Assembly (NCBI GenBank): GCA_026168455.1
Contig: CM047427.1
Span: 64,174,162 to 64,238,161, forward strand
Source of the DNA: Theocolax elegans
Taxonomy: Eukaryota; Arthropoda; Insecta; Hymenoptera; Cerocephalidae
Length of the DNA: 64,000 bases
Reading direction: 5' to 3'
Shown here: positions 48,231 to 61,572 of the stretch, one piece after another
How the letters are laid out: each line of letters begins with the position of its first letter
How positions within the stretch are numbered: the stretch's first letter is position 1
Translations under genes and position numbers: made by a program
Notes under the pieces: model-generated
Seen by the model: the letters and a program-made list of their open reading frames with translations, nothing else
Database searches by the model: none
Told to the model about the DNA's origin: nothing

Positions 48231-49320
48231 ACGAATTTAACCACTATACAAGTACAAATGTAACTTTACTTATCGAAGAAACAAGATATTAATTATCATT
48301 GTCATCATTGATATAATAAAATAAAAAGAGAAATTAAAATTATGCGGATCTGATGTGATTTATTAAGTGATGTAAGGAAGCTTAAGCAAATTAAATAAAA
48401 TCTTTGAAGTTAATATATTGACAGTATTGAATTAAAGACATTGAACGGGACAGATATTATTGAATAGCCACTGATATTTGGTATTTTTTTGAAGATGTAT
48501 AAGCTACTTGGGTGGTACATAGACCGAAGACAAAGAAAGAAACAGATGTTCGCATTCGTTATCTGGGGCACATTAGCCGGTGTTTCATATCACCATTGTT
48601 GTCACTATGTCCGATCGAAGTCTTCACTGCGCCTGAACGCGTCTCTTTTCCAAGTTTTTATCTCGACATATCTGACGCACGTCACGCCTATCAAACCAAT
48701 CCAAATAGGACGCGTTTGTGATTATTGTTTCGCCCCTCTTATTTTTTTAATGTATACACCGATACAAGCATATTCGTATCTTCTTGTCACTGTGCCGTTC
48801 GGAGAGCTAAAAACAAGTAACTCAAAATCGTCGATCAAACGATATATACATATATACATATATAAGTGTTTGTTGCTTTTATGGGCTTACCGATTAGGTA
48901 TACCTTTGAAGAACTGTCAAGCCGCATTTTTTCCGATTGACGCTAGGCAGTATTTTATTGATTCTTCTTTGCATTCCTATACGAGTTCAGCTTTTTATTC
49001 TTTCAAACCTATATAAATTAATAATAAAATACAATCTTCGAAACTACTTGATTCTTTGAGTTTGAATACTCATTGTCCATGTTTATAAACGTTTATATGT
49101 AAAACTTATGAATAAATTTAATTTACTTACACTCCAACGACTGTATGGATGGGCAAAATATTGTTTGTTTATATACTATTTATATGAAATATTTATATTG
49201 GTACAATAGTTGGGCGCAGTTAAACAGTCTTAAATTTTTCAGTTTAAACGGTTGAGTAAGCAACATCTCATCGTATGGAGAGAGAATTATTTTCCAAGGT
49301 CTGAGGTATAGGTAAGCTCA
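48231..49320. other. AT-rich flanks around a mixed block with a 175-codon frame
   Basis: The frame 48489-49016 (+, 175 residues) is mixed-composition but includes an Ile/Tyr/His run from the TATACATATA repeat at 48843-48865. It is overlapped by 48512-48721 in another phase. I recognise no domain. Chance is the likelier explanation. Confidence 0.25.
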
Positions 49321-49557
49321 ACTGCAGTCGAAGTATCAATTACACCAGAAATTTCATCGCTTGTGTATAGAGATCCGCATAACGCTATATATACTAATGA
49401 GGAAGGGAGAAGGACGTAGAGTAATAAAAAAATTTTCCGCGGATCGAGAAAAAACGAAATATTCAAATGACAAGGAGTATAAAAGGTGGGGGCAAGGGGA
49501 GCCATTAGGGTTCGCGCAACACCTGCGCGCGCACCCGCGCCAATCGTCTCGCTTCCC

Positions 49558-49558
<1 letters not shown>

Positions 49559-49593
<35 letters not shown>

Positions 49594-49622
49594 TCCTTCT
49601 TTCCTTCTTTCTTTCTCTCTTT
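49559..49622. repeat. (TTTC)n microsatellite
   Basis: About fifteen TTTC units with two TTCC interruptions. Confidence 0.92.
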
Positions 49623-49898
49623 CACCTAGCGAGCTTCGAGTTATAAATCAACCGATACCTTTCCACGAAGGTATGCCGTGGCGTATTATTTATTGCCGTT
49701 CGTTAGCGGGCAGCGCACGTGTCAGACCGCCGTGGAGCTGCCGCGCCGCGAGATCGAGTGCAGCATGTATGCAACCGAGAATATGCATGTGTGCGCGCGC
49801 TCGTCTCGGCGTGCGTGTGTGTGCAGTGTGTGTTCCTGTGAGCGCGCGCGCGAGACTCCATATAGAGGTATACCTCCAAAGCCTTTCTCTCTTTCCTC

Positions 49899-49906
49899 CG
49901 CTCTCG

Positions 49907-49937
<31 letters not shown>

Positions 49938-49942
49938 TCTGT
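49899..49942. repeat. (CT)n microsatellite
   Basis: CT run flanked by CTCTCG and TTTCTCTTTC. Confidence 0.9.
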
Positions 49943-50600
49943 GTTCGATTTCAATCGTCGAATCAACCGGTTGGTCCATTCACGGCGAATCAGCGTTTTG
50001 TAATGAAGGGACCGACACCCCGGTATAGGGGGATTGATTCCTCGAATGCCGCATTATGCGACCAGTTGTTCAGAGATTTCGTTCGATTTTGCTCTTACGC
50101 ATACGTATACACACACACGCAACACACACCGATATATCTATATGTGTATATGTATATAAGTGCAAACGAGATGCTTTTTGTCATCTCAACACCGGTGACG
50201 AGGTTATTCTCATTGTTATAAACCTTTGTCAATAGTTTTTTTTTGTTTCTTTTACTTTTTCGATTTCTGCCTTATAGAGATTAATGAGACCGAATTAGAC
50301 TCTGGTCTGTTAATGTGAGCGGCATCGGTTTATTATCGCTGTTACATTTGCATATCTATATATGTATACGTATATATATATATAAGTTCGTGATGGAGAC
50401 TCGCGCGCGTGCGCGTATTATTTATACCTGCGCACATTCTTCGAGGATTAGTGTCCAGCGAGGCGTTTTTACGAAAGCCTTTCTCTAAATCGGCTCAGAT
50501 TTAACCGAATCCAAAGTCAATTTTAATAACAACGACTACTTTTCGCCTTAGTTGGAACTCTAGTTTCTCAAAATATTCTCTTCGAGGCAGACGAAGCTAA

Positions 50601-51290
50601 TTAATATTTATTATTTCTACAGATTGTAATCGAAAGTGTGATGAAATATCTGTCAATTTTATACATTGATTGGCAAAATTATAATTTGTTATCATTGAGT
50701 AATATGTGTAATATATATTTTTACTTAATACACATATAGATTAATTTAATAATTACATTACAACTTTTCCATATCAAATTTCACATATTTAAGAAATCAA
50801 ATATAAAAAGACAATATATTATTTTGCGGATGGTTATTACATTAACAACTTTTCACTGCAGAGTGTATTTACAGGATTTTATAATACGATACCAAAAGCT
50901 ATGACTATATGTGTATACAGTGAATTAATCTTTAGTTATATAATTAAATATTTATTTATAATGATTCTTTTTTTTTTATTATTAAAGTAGGAAAGTATTT
51001 TGAAAACAAAACGGAAAAGTTAAACAATTTAATTAATCATTTTCGTCAGTGAAAATTAGAATAATATATCTTTACAGATATATATATATATAGTCATTAG
51101 ATTATCTTTAATAATTCGACGAATGATAAACTTAAATAAATAATATTTGAATTACTGTTTATACTGCTGTTATGTCCTGGTTAAGATAGAAATGAAATTT
51201 TCTTGATTTAACATAAAAAATAATTAAAATTTTGGAATAATCTATATTTATCATTTATTTCAAATAAAACCTTTATTATGAACCCATTCA
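50601..51290. other. AT-rich spacer, nothing seen
   Basis: AT-rich, with a (TA)n at 51077-51092. Confidence 0.5.
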
Positions 51291-52400
51291 CGCGAGGTCC
51301 ATAGCGTATATTAAGTAAAGGATAAAATCGTGAAAAATAGAATAAAGTCGTAAATTAAAATGCAGCAAAACAAAGTGAAAAGAATTCTTTATAATCCGGG
51401 TAAAAAGTATCTGAAAAATATTCGCGCTTCAGTGAATTCTGAGCATATAATTACGATGTTCACGCCATTCCACGGATTATCATACACCACGAATGATAAT
51501 AATAATACAATAACCGCACGTAAAATTCTTGCTCTACACTCGTATATCCAGATCTGTAAATGTGCCAAACGAGTCCCTTAATAAAAAGAAACGAAAGAGA
51601 CTGCCAGAAGATAGAAGAACGTTATGCAGAGCGTATAGCGTCTCGAGACAAAAAGTTGCAAGAATCTCCGCGTATCAAGCGTATTATTACGAAGAAAAAA
51701 TGCGCAGAGCAAGATAAAATGGTAAAAATTAAAAAAAAAAAGAAAAAGAGGAGTGAGCGCGTTGCTTTGAAACATTCTATGCGTGAATTTTTCTCGCTCG
51801 CGGTAATATTATGTACGCGAACATTGAATAAGTAACATTTAGGTTTTCTACCAACCAGCTTTCTCCCCTTTATTTTTAGCCGCCCTATAATATTTTCCGC
51901 TCCCGGAAATTCCGCGGCTTTCTATTACCGTGCGAGGAGAATCGCAAAAAAGGGGGCAACTCAAAGGAACATATATCTATATAAGTATATATACGCACAC
52001 ACACACACGCACATTATTTTCTTCTGCTCACAAAACGCTTTATACCCGCAAAATTCATAATTAGACGGATTCATCGCAAATTCAATATCCTTCCGCGTGA
52101 CTTCGTCATTGTTATTGGCGGTATGAAAGACGACAAAAAGTGCATATCTTATATGTATATATATATATAGAGAATATCGTATATGCATGTATATATTGGA
52201 TGCGTCCGAGTGTGCGTACGTGTGCGTGTATGCACTGTTCCTTTGTAATTAGAAGACTTGACCCGAGTCGCGCTTACAAGAATTTTTTTCTATGGAAATT
52301 TTGCCGCGAGCTGTGTCTATTGTTTATTAGGTTTTTCTTCGAACTTAATTAACTATAGAGATATATACATATATATAGAGATATTTGCTGAAAAGGGGCA
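51291..52400. other. Mixed island, no gene recognised
   Basis: GC moderately raised, with CpG-rich parts at 51600-51700 and 51880-51950. A (CA)n lies at 51994-52012. Overlapping frames 51360-51581, 51529-51717 and 51560-51835 (+) are Lys/Arg-rich and not recognised. Confidence 0.35.
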
Positions 52401-54780
52401 TTGAATACCTGCGTTGAGATTATGGCTGAAAAGATGTTGAAGAAAAATGATGACTAAAAGTTTGAGTGTATGAGATAACTACGCTTCGATACAATTAGCT
52501 CCTGTAAATATGTTTACTTTCTTGATATACGTTCATATGGTGCTATTCGTATAGAATATTCCATTCTGAAACATATATTTTGCAAAGTATATAATTTTGC
52601 TTTCGGAACAATATTCTACACAGAAACACGGAAATTCTTGTTGTTTTTAATTAAATACCATTTTTTTATTAGTTTCAAATTTCAATGTATCTTTTTTAAA
52701 ATATTAACTGATCTTTAATATTGAGCGTTTCTTATAGTTCCTTTCTGTTCTTATTAACATTTTAGCGAGTTAACCTAATTCAATTATAAATTTGAGTTTG
52801 TTCAATCGTTAGCTCTAGTAGAGTCAAGACGTGTTATGTAAACAGTGTGCATCATGATATCGCGGGTGTGTAATTCTAACTGTATCTAACTGTGATATTC
52901 AAATAGAACTTGTAAATTACAGTAAATTATTGGTATACCTCTGGTTTAGCTGATCAACGCGCAGGAAACGCATGATGAGATATAAGCAAATCCCTATATA
53001 TACTCCTCAACAACAAAGTTAACGCAAACAAGCAGAGTCAATTAAAAAATTATAGAGATAAAGTTAATCCAAACGACAACTTACCTAAAATAGCTCTAAT
53101 AAACTCTTTAAAAGTTAATCGCCATGGGTTACTAGGTTTAAAAGTCAATTAACAATAAAATATTAAAGTAACTTCTAGAATAGTAATGACCAACTAAATT
53201 TATATTGATTTCGTTTAAATTTTAATCACATTAGGTAAAAAATTATATCGTTTCGACAGTTGAATTCTTATCCAAATCCGGTATCCATGTATACTATTTT
53301 TTAAATGTAAGTTTAATATAAACTAGAATACACTTATGAAATTCCAGAACTTTTCCAACTTAATCATATGAACGTATGAAAATTTGTACTCGTGTCTTAA
53401 CAGATAACACGTCTTAATTGCGAAAACGAATATCTAAATATCAGCAAACTATTGTACAATTCACGTAACGTTAAATACTATTTCACTGAACAATCAATAC
53501 TGGAAATCGTAACATCGGTTACAGTAAAATTTGCTGATCAAACATAAAACGATAACAAATTAGAAGTACATGAATGCAAGAATCTCAGCTTTAAAAGATC
53601 ATTGTCAAACTTGTCTTTTTACGATAAACCCTATATAAAAAATACCCCTTACATTCAAATGAAAATGAAATATATTAAAGATACTAAAATTATCGAATCA
53701 TTTCTAAAAGAGTTTTTCTAACTAAATATTTTCCAATTAAATAAATTAAATTATTCCGAACATTTATTTTCCATGATAACGTACACTATTCGATATTGCG
53801 AATTGTTCCAAAAATGCAGTAAACTTAGCAATATGTACCACCTAATAACATAAGATTAATTTTAATTGCAGATGACGACTTACGTAACATGATCGCTATT
53901 CAATAACTAATTAATAATTAAATAATTAATATTGATAACTTCTTAAAAAACAAAGATTCTTTCTTTTTATTTATATTCAAGATAAGACATAGAAAAAATC
54001 AATCATGATTAGAAATTCTATTTTTATTTATAGAATAATTTTTATCTGTATACCTAATTATTAAAATTTATTTTAATACAATCAACGAAGTAACTGAAAC
54101 TATTTTTTCCATAACAAATGCAAGAATAACATTCGTATAATAGGATAATGCATACAAAATAAGTCAGTCTAAACATGCATTCAATAAGTTAAAAAAATAA
54201 GCACAATCTTACTAACAAAATTCAATGTTATAGAAAAATACTATTTTGATACAAAGCTTATCTTGGTACGGAAATTATTTAAAAAATGGAAAACTTATAA
54301 TCCAAAGAAGGAGTCAATAAAATTAAAGAACTGATATAAAGAAATAATTTAGTACTCGACAGCTAATTATCATAATAATATACTATGAAATACAACTATT
54401 TTTCTAACATTATATTATTATATTATTACCATACTAATTTATAACGAATGAATTCGTTATAAATGTAACGCTAAATAAATAAGTGAAAAATTATAAATTT
54501 ATATTTACTATTGGTAAAAGTGTAGCAATGGAAATGACATCTGCATGTAGATAGTAAAAGAAATGTTTAATATATATGCACAATTAATACCGTCGAATAT
54601 AATACACAAAATAACATGTTATTATTGAAATATGTTACTTGCGAGTATATGGAAAGTTTAACTAATTGTAAGTAAATGAAATTATGGTAATATATTAACA
54701 TGAATAGCCGTGATTATTATTTGTAAAATATTCTTGTTTGATTAAATAAAAGATGTTATAGATAATAGTTTAGATGCAGT
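52401..54780. other. Long AT-rich stretch, nothing specific
   Basis: The longest uninterrupted AT-rich stretch, with almost no open frames. A perfect 12-base stem with a 4-base loop (ATTTATAACGAA / TTCGTTATAAAT) lies at 54437-54464. No transposon termini seen. Confidence 0.5.
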
Positions 54781-55400
54781 AAGAGCGAATCGTATCATCA
54801 ACAATGGAAAGTACAAAATTGATTTTTCAGTTGAGTATCTTACGTTCACTAATATTTCCAACAAAATAGACGATTGGCCATCTCTCTTCCTCTGCATATA
54901 CTGGTCCTTCCTTTCCCTATACGTTTACAAGATTGATAGGTCGAAATTCCACGGGGTGTATAAGCATACAGACGTAATGGATAGCCCCTGTCCAAGTTGG
55001 CCGATACGCTCTTAATGGATTCCGCGATTGTGCACTTTTTTTCTTTTGCGTCCAGGTTGCTTTTAACGCGGGAGGAGGCGATCGGGTACGGCGACTGTGC
55101 GGCAGAGGTGAAACTTTCGTACTTTATACGCATCTGTACGTGTATTCGTCTGTATATACGTATACGTATAGGGATGTCTCGAGAAATCAACGTTTCAGCT
55201 GATGAGATAACTTATTTTTTTTCAACGCTCATTATTCAACCCCTCCGACGCGATGGACGCTCGTGAGTGACGCGATCAGAATCGAAGGCCGGACCGATCA
55301 TCCTATGCTTAACACACGTGTGGCCCTTCCCTTCTATACTCTTATACGAATACAGACCTGGAAATTTCTGCTTCCTCATTTTCGATTGATCTTTCAACGT
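54781..55400. other. CpG-rich island, no gene recognised
   Basis: GC-richer from 54870 to 55340. The opposing frames 54849-55190 (-, 113 residues) and 54997-55266 (+) overlap. No domain recognised. Confidence 0.4.
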
Positions 55401-55960
55401 ACCTGTAATTCTTTCCTCATATTTTATAACTGAATTTATTTTTGTTTACTATTTAACGCTTGTAATAAATACATTTTTTAGTGTCATATTCTAAGAAACC
55501 ACTGTATCACCTAAATATGCTGTATACGGTAGTTAAGTTGGACAAATTAAAAATTTCATTAATTTTTGTGAGATGAATAATTATGTAAGCACTATGTGTT
55601 ATACAAAAATATTAACAAACAAACTTATATATAAATACATGAAACGATAGGTGAAACATTTTTGTGAAATTCATATAGTAAAATTATATCTTGAATTATT
55701 AATTATAAGTATTTGCAACGCATTATAGTTTACAAAAATATAAGACATAATAATTTATTGTTATATACATTATAAAATTTATCATTTAATTTTATTACGT
55801 ATTAAGCTTGTTTGCTTAGTTTTAACTGTATCCTTCGATAAAAGGCCCACCTTTTTTTTCGAAAACAAAAGTGAAAACTAACACTAATTCCGTAAAAGTA
55901 TAGGGATTTGTACCTCTAAAAATTGCGACACTGTTACAACGGAAATAAATTACCGACAAT
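55401..55960. other. AT-rich spacer, nothing seen
   Basis: AT-rich; no features. Confidence 0.5.
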
Positions 55961-56640
55961 ATTACGAAGTTAAGAGGGCTCGTGCAATATAATCGTATTC
56001 CACTTTGGCAAGAGCAGAGAGAAGGTCACGACTATAAAGTTACAGCTCCACTTCTTATTATGTAAACCCCCCCGTAAATTTTGTACAACAGAGGCGCAGT
56101 GCACGTTGTGTCTGTTTTGCCTTCCCTCATCCTTCGGAGAGTAGAGCAGAAGCAACAGCAGCAGCAGCAGCAAAAAAAGGGGTTGCGGCACTCTTTTTTT
56201 CCTCAGCCGCTGGTAAAATCCTTCCGATTGTAAAAGCATCTTGTCGTATAATAATATAACGGTCACTCTCGAACTAGAATTGAAAGTGTTTGCCACGAAT
56301 TGGAGAAGAGCTGATATAAAAAAATGTGTGTTAAATTTCGAGAGAAAATTGCGAATGTTTATTACGATTGTATATATAAGCGGAGAACCGTGTGAAAGTG
56401 TTTACCCCTTTCGGTATAATACCGTATACCGATTGAATTTGTACGAGTTAACGGAATTCCTAGTTTTTAAAATACACACACTCAATTTTTCTTCTCGTAT
56501 GTTTTCAGGTATCTTTGTAACCCTTTCGGTTCGTTATATTTTTTAACCCTTTCACGATATTGAGTTTGCTTCAACGTTCACCGATCCTCACGTGTAGATA
56601 TACATATATCCTTACTTTTTGACGTGTCGATCGCTTTCTA
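55961..56640. other. GC-richer island with a CAG repeat
   Basis: Contains (CAG)n and short frames on both strands (55970-56296 minus has a Leu run from CAG read backwards; 56241-56546 plus is not recognised). Confidence 0.4.
56148..56172. repeat. (CAG)n microsatellite
   Basis: GCAACAG then five CAG units, followed by an A run. Confidence 0.85.
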
Positions 56641-57110
56641 TTTTGTGTATCGTGCTTGAAACACAATATTCATTTTTTCCCTTATTTTTAATACACTTGT
56701 ATATAATATTTCATATTTTCACAATGTTCGATTTAAGTATATTGTGGAAAATAACAGTGTAAACTAACCTAACCAGAGCATGTGTTCGGCCAAAAATCGC
56801 CAGTGCAAGAAAAATTCATCTTAAATATTCTACAAATTTGTTAAATAAGCAATCTAATCTCTATCGAATTATAAAATTATTAATCCGATATAGTATTATA
56901 TTAGAGTGCATTATATAAAGTAGTTTTATTAAATTAAATTTTCATGGCCAAGCGACAGATCAAGTGCAAATTTAATCTTGTCTCAATTGAGAAAGAGCTG
57001 CGGAGAAAAGAAAACAGAGAAAACTAAATGAGAGAAAAAGAAATGTTGAGTCAGGTTTGTCCATACTCAGGTACGTTTTGGGGCGCATAAAATAAAAAAA
57101 TAAAAAATAG
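56641..57110. other. AT-rich spacer, nothing seen
   Basis: AT-rich; no features. Confidence 0.5.
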
Positions 57111-57830
57111 TTGCTGCTTGAGCTTCTTTGGCCATCCCCTTTCGGGACCGCGATTCTAATGCAAATCGGGGTCAGTCGCGTACGCGCGGAATTGAAATAA
57201 CATTAATCTACTGTGGCACCCGAGAGCGCCGCCTGTCCCCTTCGATTATGCACGCGGAGATTCTTCTTTCTTTTTATACCAGCGAATTTCTTTCTCTCTT
57301 ACTTACTCTTGTTCCTCCCTGTCGCGCGCACCATTTTTCGACAGCGTCGCGAATCGCGCTCTGTTTCTTTCTTTTATTTCGTAGCTTTTTTTCCTGGTCA
57401 TGCGCCGGGAGAGTCAAACGTGTATTTCTCACACGGCTGTCCGTTGTAGCCTTTGACTGGTCTCTGTTACTCGTCTTTTGAATGCCCGGGTTCTCTATTT
57501 TTTGCTGCCGCGATGCGCGTCTCTGATTGGGATAGTTTAATGTCTCCAGTGTGATGTTGATGTAAATGCAAACGGACGTAATTGTTACGATTCTTATTCG
57601 GCCTTTTTCTTCTTTTCTTTCGAGTGGACGTCAGTTTGGGTCAACGGTGTGATATTTCTTTTTTACTATTCGGCTAGTCCGAGATTTCAAGGGACACGAC
57701 GTTTGTCAATGTTCTTTCTTTCGGGTTGTCACGCTTCCGAACTCCTGATAAGAACGCTACCGCCATTCTCGTTTCAACTCTTCCGCTCATTATAACAGTA
57801 GGGATCCTCTGCATAATGGGACAATATCAA
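57111..57830. other. CpG-rich, pyrimidine-biased island
   Basis: GC-rich with CpG (GTCGCGTACGCGCGGAATTG) and T/C bias. Two overlapping plus frames (57128-57481, 57213-57449) are Phe/Leu/Ser/Arg-rich and not recognised. Confidence 0.4.
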
Positions 57831-58640
57831 TAAAACGGGTAATAATAATTTAATTCTTCGTAACGAATTATCTTTCACGTACGAAAAGAGCAATTTTTAA
57901 ACGAATTCTTTGGAAAAAAAGTGCTGTGTCACAGGTAAACATATAATAGATGTGGCTCGCTAAAATAAAATAAGTTAAACTTATAGATATTATTACAATT
58001 TGTAATAAAAAATAATTTTCCTTGTACGTTAAATTAATATGTTAAATGGAAAAGAATCCTATAAGCTCACTATAATCTTTCTATAAATAGATATTGAGAA
58101 GGAACAAGAGATTTAAAATGTACATTTCTATTCTTCATTTCGCAGCTAAGTTTTAAGTTAAAAGGAAAAAAGAAAGAAAAGGACGGCGCCAAATCAACGA
58201 AACAGGGGCTACAAGAAGTCCAGCGCTTTTTATTTCCCTGGTTCGGGCTTTGAGCAGGATTAAGATCGCGAGACTCGTTCACTCGGAAATGTTTCTAACG
58301 GCCTCGAACAATGGGCGAATTCGGTATCTTCTTGGACGCATCTTGCCTTGCCATTTGTCGTTATTTATCTTGACGTCTCGCTAAACGGCAAATTCGTTCG
58401 CTTTTTCTTTCTCCGCGCGTATCGTGCGAAAGGACAATAATTATCTGGCTTGTGTTTCCAAGCGCCAAAACGAACGAAGACATATTTTTTTCTTCGTTTA
58501 TTTTCGTTCTCATCCACGACCAGGTAGTAAAAGAAATTTGGGCACGTGGTTTCAGAGTGACTAATTGGGAATGTAAATTCGGCCGTAAAAAAGACGCGAG
58601 AAAGGCGAGAACCGTATACATAAATATATACATTCAGAAC
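57831..58640. other. AT-rich DNA then CpG-containing island
   Basis: 57831-58130 is AT-rich; 58170-58620 is GC-richer with CpG. Overlapping frames on both strands (58361-58633 minus, 58365-58670 minus, 58452-58715 plus); none recognised. Confidence 0.4.
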
Positions 58641-59560
58641 TGGTATCTTGTTGGAATGGATGTTCACCATAATTTTAAAATAACATTTATTAACATGCTA
58701 AGTAAAGCCGATTAATGACTTTATTAGACTAACATTTGAAATAATGACCACCATCGAATTTTCAAGACTGTTAACTTTGTGACTTTATATCCGGATTCAT
58801 ATTATTCATAAAGCACCATAATGAAACACCCTTTTTTTCTCATATCCTATTCAGTTATTGGAATAAAATATAAATTTTTTCATCATTCGAGCTATTGTTT
58901 AATTTGCAACCATAAATTAAAGTTAAATTTAAAATAAAAATAAAATAATATCGTGTTTATCTAAAATATGAGTACAATAATAAACTATATATATATATCA
59001 ACGCTTCAAAAGTGAATTGAATGTGCAGAAATTTTTAAACATATATGTGCTCACGGCATGCTGAACAAATAATTGTAGTGTTCTAAAGTTATGTTTGTTT
59101 TATTATATCCTAATAGATGGACCAATAAGCGTTTCATCATAAACTACTTACTAAGAATTTTAAGATAGTAGGCTTTAAAATTAAAATCTCTACTAAAGAC
59201 TTTTTATGGTATAGATATTATGCATAATTCTTAACACTTTAACAGTTTCCACGAATTATGTCTGGAAATTTATGGGTATAAGTTATATTATAAAATGTTT
59301 ATCTATAATAATAAGAAAATATGCAAAATTGATATTTCTCTCAAAATAAGTGTCAAATTCTGCAATTGTTAATATGGTCTATTATTTTTTACAAAGCTGC
59401 AAAAAAACGATTGTTTAGATTAAAATGAAGGAGCATATGTTCCCGTATTTCTTACTGAACAATAAAAAAAAAGCAGATAAAAAGTACAACAACGCATAGG
59501 TCCTCAAAAAAATAACGAGACATTTGAAGTATTCGAAAGGAATGGCAAAAGAAGAAAGCA
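58641..59560. other. AT-rich spacer, nothing seen
   Basis: AT-rich; a (TA)n at 58986-58998. Confidence 0.5.
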
Positions 59561-60080
59561 CGCTAAAAAGAAATCACGATAAAGCGTTTAACGGACGCGC
59601 GTTTCGCAGTCCTTTAACTTCCGGCCAGCCCAACTTTATACAGGCCAACAATCGCTCCCATAAAGCCATAGAATGCCTTAGTTTGTAGAAGAAAAAAACC
59701 TTTAGCAATCCACTCGACGCGAATTTACTTTAATCAACGGTCATTTATGCCGCATTAAGCTCCCGCCACTCGTTTTACCATTAAGAAGTCATTCTGCAAT
59801 ATTCAGAAGTACCCTGAAAAAAAAGTAGCGCAATCGACCAGCAGCCGATCTCCGATCGATCTTGCGCACGACTTTCGGTGTACGCTTTGTTTCCTCGTTT
59901 GAGCTCCTTGCACGAAAAGAAAAGTAATAGCGCGATCGAAAAAAGGGTGATCGATGCTTTTGTCTCATGAAGCTGAATTCGCAGGGGTCGGGAGAATCTT
60001 GATTCTCGCGTTTCTGCTACCATTCTTTTTTTTCTTTTCTTTTCTTTTTTGATTTAGCTTTTTCGATTTCGAGATTCGAC
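59561..60080. other. GC-richer island, no gene recognised
   Basis: CpG-containing sequence (GTTTAACGGACGCGCGTTTCG) ending in a TTTTC tract at 60025-60050. The minus frame 59781-60023 is not recognised. Confidence 0.4.
60025..60050. repeat. (TTTTC)n tract
   Basis: T runs separated by single C. Confidence 0.7.
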
Positions 60081-60830
60081 GGTTTACCTTGATTAACAAT
60101 GGAATAAAAACAAACGGGTTGGCAATACTTAGATTTGCGCGAGAAAAAAAAGGGATTACGGTAGTCGTACGCTGTTGAATGTTAAAGTTTAGTTTGCAAT
60201 CTACATTTTTCTCTTTCGAGAGTCACCTTTTACGAAAGCACTACTAATAAATAGTATAATCGCATTATATTGTGCATCTAAGAAGCCAAAACATAAATTA
60301 TGTAGCTACGTAGTTTATTTTTTAAAAATGTAGATTACACTTATTATAAATTGAAGTATAATGGCTGTGATTTATTTAATATTGTATCATCAATGTATGT
60401 GCACTTTTATTTTGATCGATAAATTATACGACAGACTCAAAATGTAACATGTTTATTTTGTAGTAATAATTTGATATATTTATAAATCATCAATAATTAT
60501 TATTCATTTTCCAGTCTCGAGTATTTTTATATCATCTATGACACGCAGTACGGATCGTATCTGATATTATATTGAAATAAAATATAATGTTCTGATCTGC
60601 ATTACAAGTATATACAAGTGTAGGAAACATTATCAGCCAAGCTGTAGCAAGTGTAATATTGAAATAACCTGTTGAACCAGTCAGATTATACTCGTAGAGA
60701 ATTCGTAACATGCGAGATATTGTGTATGTAATTAGAAAGGTCAAACTCAACCCGATAATTAATTATAGACGAGACTGACGATAAACGAAGATGTTGAATG
60801 TCGAGTACGCAAAAGTTCAATGAAATAATG
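60081..60830. other. AT-rich spacer, nothing seen
   Basis: AT-rich; short minus frames 60532-60750 and 60686-60925 are not recognised. Confidence 0.45.
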
Positions 60831-61052
60831 GTAAAAGGATGTAAAGATATTCGGTTAGAGTTGATCGGAGTAAATGGGTGGCGTACACACGCATGAAAGG
60901 AAATGTCGAGGCAGCCGCAGGGCACTATGCAGCATACATATGCGTAACCGTTGATATTCCATTAGCGTCCACTTACCAGGTCGCAATTAATAAACTTAAC
61001 GTTTCAAGGCCATCATCCCTGCATAGACACGAATCTGCCAGTAAATCATGGA
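60831..61052. other. GC-richer block before duplication 4
   Basis: Continuous with the CpG-rich start of duplication 4. The frame 60878-61114 runs into the duplicated unit and is not recognised. Confidence 0.4.
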
Positions 61053-61317
61053 TTAACAGCCTCCCCGTGCGGGTGCACAAAACGGCTCTCGCTTGCTATG
61101 CAGCTCGTCCATAGAGCCTAGGCATTCAGCATCCTCGGCACTTGTACCCCATTCACACACGCGCATAGGTACGCGCACGCGCGCTCCGAGGGACGGTATA
61201 ACGCGCCGGTCGACCGTACGACAATAGCCCGCTGTATACGGACAGTACGAGCATTGTGGCCAATCGCGCCCTGGTAATGAATATACACGCGCACACGCGC
61301 ACACGTACGTCCACGTA

Positions 61318-61339
61318 CCTCTCTCTCTCTCTCTCTCTC
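61318..61339. repeat. (CT)n microsatellite
   Basis: CT run followed by CGCACGTGTGTGTG. Confidence 0.85.
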
Positions 61340-61516
61340 GCACGTGTGTGTGCTATGCATGAGCGAGAGAGTCGCGTTGCATCAAAGAGTCGAGTCTCCG
61401 GCGAGAATGCCCTCTGGACCACACGCCTCACGTATGCACGGGCCCCCGACTCCTCTGGGGAAGCCACTAACGGTTCCTCCGAGATTTCGACCATGATTAT
61501 TACCACTCTCCGAGCT

Positions 61517-61572
61517 CTTTTATTTTTCCTTTCTATTTTTATTTTTATTTTCACTTTTATTTTTATTTTTCA
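61517..61572. repeat. (TTTTA)n-like tract
   Basis: ATTTTTATTTTT units with a few C interruptions; repeated at about 62794-62849 in copy B. Confidence 0.75.

Larger units (their letters stand above)
49321..50600. other. Large CpG-rich island with microsatellites
   Basis: The largest compositional island. It holds a TTTC repeat, GCGCGC/GTGTGT mixtures at 49780-49850, a CT repeat, and (CA)n/(TA)n at 50108-50160. The longest frame of the window (49361-50221, 286 residues, +) lies here, but long parts of it are Phe/Leu/Ser runs encoded by the TTTC and CT repeats. Four other frames overlap it on both strands. No gene is called. Confidence 0.45.

Noticed and set aside
49361..50221. Longest open frame (286 residues, plus strand)
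   Set aside because: Large parts are Phe/Leu/Ser runs produced by the TTTC and CT microsatellites, four other frames overlap it on both strands, and no domain is visible.
54437..54464. Perfect 12-base stem with 4-base loop; also the 10-base stem at 21025-21052
   Set aside because: Too short for a microRNA precursor and expected now and then in AT-rich DNA; no terminator role applies in a nuclear eukaryotic genome.
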